A stretch of 15,290 nt of DNA from Anaerolineae bacterium (GTDB taxonomy: Bacteria > Chloroflexota > Anaerolineae > JAADDB01), in NCBI GenBank assembly GCA_015486895.1, contig WFQT01000415.1, positions 1 to 15,290 on the forward strand, written 5' to 3'. Under the pieces are notes generated by a model. It did not search any database. It had not been told where the DNA came from and saw only the letters and a program-made list of their open reading frames with translations. The position numbers were made by a program, and so were the translations under genes. Every line of letters starts with the position of its first letter. The stretch's first letter is position 1. Positions 14,168 through 15,290 of this stretch are shown here, piece after piece.

Positions 14168-15290
14168 ATGTACATAGAGCCGCAGGTTGCGAAGAAGGAA
14201 GCAGAAAAAAGGGCTCTGGACAAGACAGACCAGGAAATCATTGAAAAGGCAATGCATGATGGCGTTGAAACAGCCTGGGACAGGCTCGCCAAGCAGCAGC
14301 CTCAGTGTGGGTTTGGCCAATTGGGTGTCTGCTGCAACAGATGTGCAATGGGGCCCTGCAGGATCGACCCATTCGGAGATGGGCCGAAGAGAGGTGTATG
14401 CGGTGCAACGGCAGATTTAATTGTCGCCAGGAACCTGCTGGATGACCTTGCCGTCGGTGCGGCCGCGCACTCAGACCACGGAAGGGAAGTCCTGGAAGTT
14501 CTCTTAGATACAGCAGAGGGGAAATCGCAAGGATACCAAATAATAGATGAAGAGAAACTAGGAACTATTGCTGCTGAATATGGGATAGAAACGGAAGGAA
14601 AGAGTAAAGAGGAAATAGCAAAAGACGTAGCCCTTGCAATGCTTGAAGAGTTTGGGACAATTAAGAATAGAATTCAGTTTGCAGATAGAGCGCCAGAAAA
14701 AACAAAAGAGATGTGGAAAGATGCAGGCATCACACCACGAAGTGTCGATAGGGAAATTGTGGAAAGTATGCACAGAATCCATATGGGTGTTGGCGCAGAT
14801 CATGCAAATATTCTGCTTCACGGGCTCCGCACCTCCCTTTCCGATGGGTGGGGCGGTTCAATGATGGCAACGGATGGCTCCGACATCCTATTTGGTACGC
14901 CTACGCCAAGCAGTTCCTGGGTAAACCTTGGCGTTCTCAGCAAGGATGAAGTGAATGTAGTGCTTCACGGTCATAATCCTATCCTTTCCGAAATGATTGT
15001 GAAGGCAGCAAACGACCCCGAATTAATGAAACTTGCAGAAGAGAAGGGAGCAAAAGGAATTAACCTTGTAGGTATGTGCTGTACAGGGAATGAACTCCTT
15101 ATGAGGCACGGTATCCCAATTGCAGGGAATATGCTTGACCAGGAACTTGCCATTGCAACGGGTGCAGTGGAAGTAATGGTCATTGACTACCAGTGCATCT
15201 TCCCGTCAATCACAGCAACAGCAAGCTGTTACCACACAAAGGTCGTTTCAACCAGTGAAAAGTCTAAAGTGCCTAATGCAATCTATAAGG
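14168..15290 (+). CDS. cooS: CooS, anaerobic Ni-Fe carbon monoxide dehydrogenase catalytic subunit, C-terminus cut by window edge
   Basis: Catalyses CO + H2O to CO2 + 2H+ + 2e-, reversibly, on a Ni-Fe-S C-cluster. The frame is open to the window end: 374 codons of the usual 630-670. Cluster D/B ligands are all present with family spacing: C47, C55, C56, C59, C64 and C78 (CGFGQLGVCCNRCAMGPC...VCGA), the same intervals as in Carboxydothermus CODH-II. C-cluster ligands within reach are H269 (LHGHNP), C305 (GMCCTGNE) and C343 (DYQCIFP). The remaining C-cluster cysteines lie outside, so completeness cannot be judged. The ATG follows AAAGG and sits 16 nt after cooF. Adjacency to CooF points to a CooS/CooF module rather than the acetyl-CoA synthase AcsAB form, but the downstream genes are not visible. 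Confidence 0.97.
   Translation, partial: MYIEPQVAKKEAEKRALDKTDQEIIEKAMHDGVETAWDRLAKQQPQCGFGQLGVCCNRCAMGPCRIDPFGDGPKRGVCGATADLIVARNLLDDLAVGAAAHSDHGREVLEVLLDTAEGKSQGYQIIDEEKLGTIAAEYGIETEGKSKEEIAKDVALAMLEEFGTIKNRIQFADRAPEKTKEMWKDAGITPRSVDREIVESMHRIHMGVGADHANILLHGLRTSLSDGWGGSMMATDGSDILFGTPTPSSSWVNLGVLSKDEVNVVLHGHNPILSEMIVKAANDPELMKLAEEKGAKGINLVGMCCTGNELLMRHGIPIAGNMLDQELAIATGAVEVMVIDYQCIFPSITATASCYHTKVVSTSEKSKVPNAIYK

Noticed and set aside
13525..14292. A 255-codon minus-strand frame opposite cooF
   Set aside because: It is antisense to a well-supported ferredoxin gene and its cysteine/phenylalanine-rich translation simply mirrors that gene's codons.
1..15290. CRISPR arrays, tRNA or rRNA genes, transposases
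   Set aside because: I saw no regularly spaced identical repeats, no cloverleaf-like or rRNA-like sequence, and no transposase or integrase motif in any frame.

Overview
The window looks like chromosomal DNA of an anaerobic bacterium with C1 metabolism. It carries a Tat-exported molybdopterin/tungstopterin formate dehydrogenase operon with its maturation factors, the start of a carbon monoxide dehydrogenase operon, and two soluble NarL-type two-component systems. No gene fixes the taxon. GAF-HisKA_3 kinases, an FdnG-type catalytic subunit paired with a NrfD/HybB-type membrane subunit, cooFS, and dispersed intergenic repeats fit an anaerobic Chloroflexota-like lineage, but this is a low-confidence impression and other anaerobic phyla are possible.

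Layout. (1) 1-999, minus: a secreted LVIVD-type beta-propeller protein, cut by the window edge. (2) 1000-1460: a dispersed repeat and a sigma70-like promoter. (3) 1461-3556, plus: response regulator 1 then histidine kinase 1, ending in a hairpin terminator that overlaps the convergent fdhD. (4) 10648 down to 3602, minus: fdnG-like catalytic subunit, four-cluster Fe-S subunit and HybB/NrfD-like membrane subunit, then a 343-bp gap, then fdhE and fdhD. (5) 10649-11614: 966 bp of non-coding DNA with two repeat copies, three palindromes, phased short repeats and an extended -10 promoter. (6) 11615-13402, plus: histidine kinase 2 then response regulator 2, paralogues of the first pair in reversed gene order. 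(7) 13531 to the end, plus: cooF and the first 374 codons of cooS behind a near-consensus promoter.

How it may work together. FdnG-like and Fe-S subunits would oxidise formate (or reduce CO2) outside the membrane and exchange electrons with quinone through the HybB-like protein. FdhE and FdhD mature the catalytic subunit. CooF/CooS oxidise or produce CO in the cytoplasm. Kinase 2 sits directly before cooFS and has a GAF domain resembling the heme GAF of DevS/DosT, with a histidine where I place the heme ligand. Kinase 1 has all eight of its cysteines in its sensory half. My central hypothesis is that the two systems are a gas- or redox-responsive pair controlling the CO and formate modules. 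A 13-nt motif shared (12/13) by the response regulator 1 and cooF promoter regions, and a ~90-bp repeat present as an inverted pair at 1.0 and 11.1 kb, are further leads. All functional statements rest on motif reading by eye; no searches were run.
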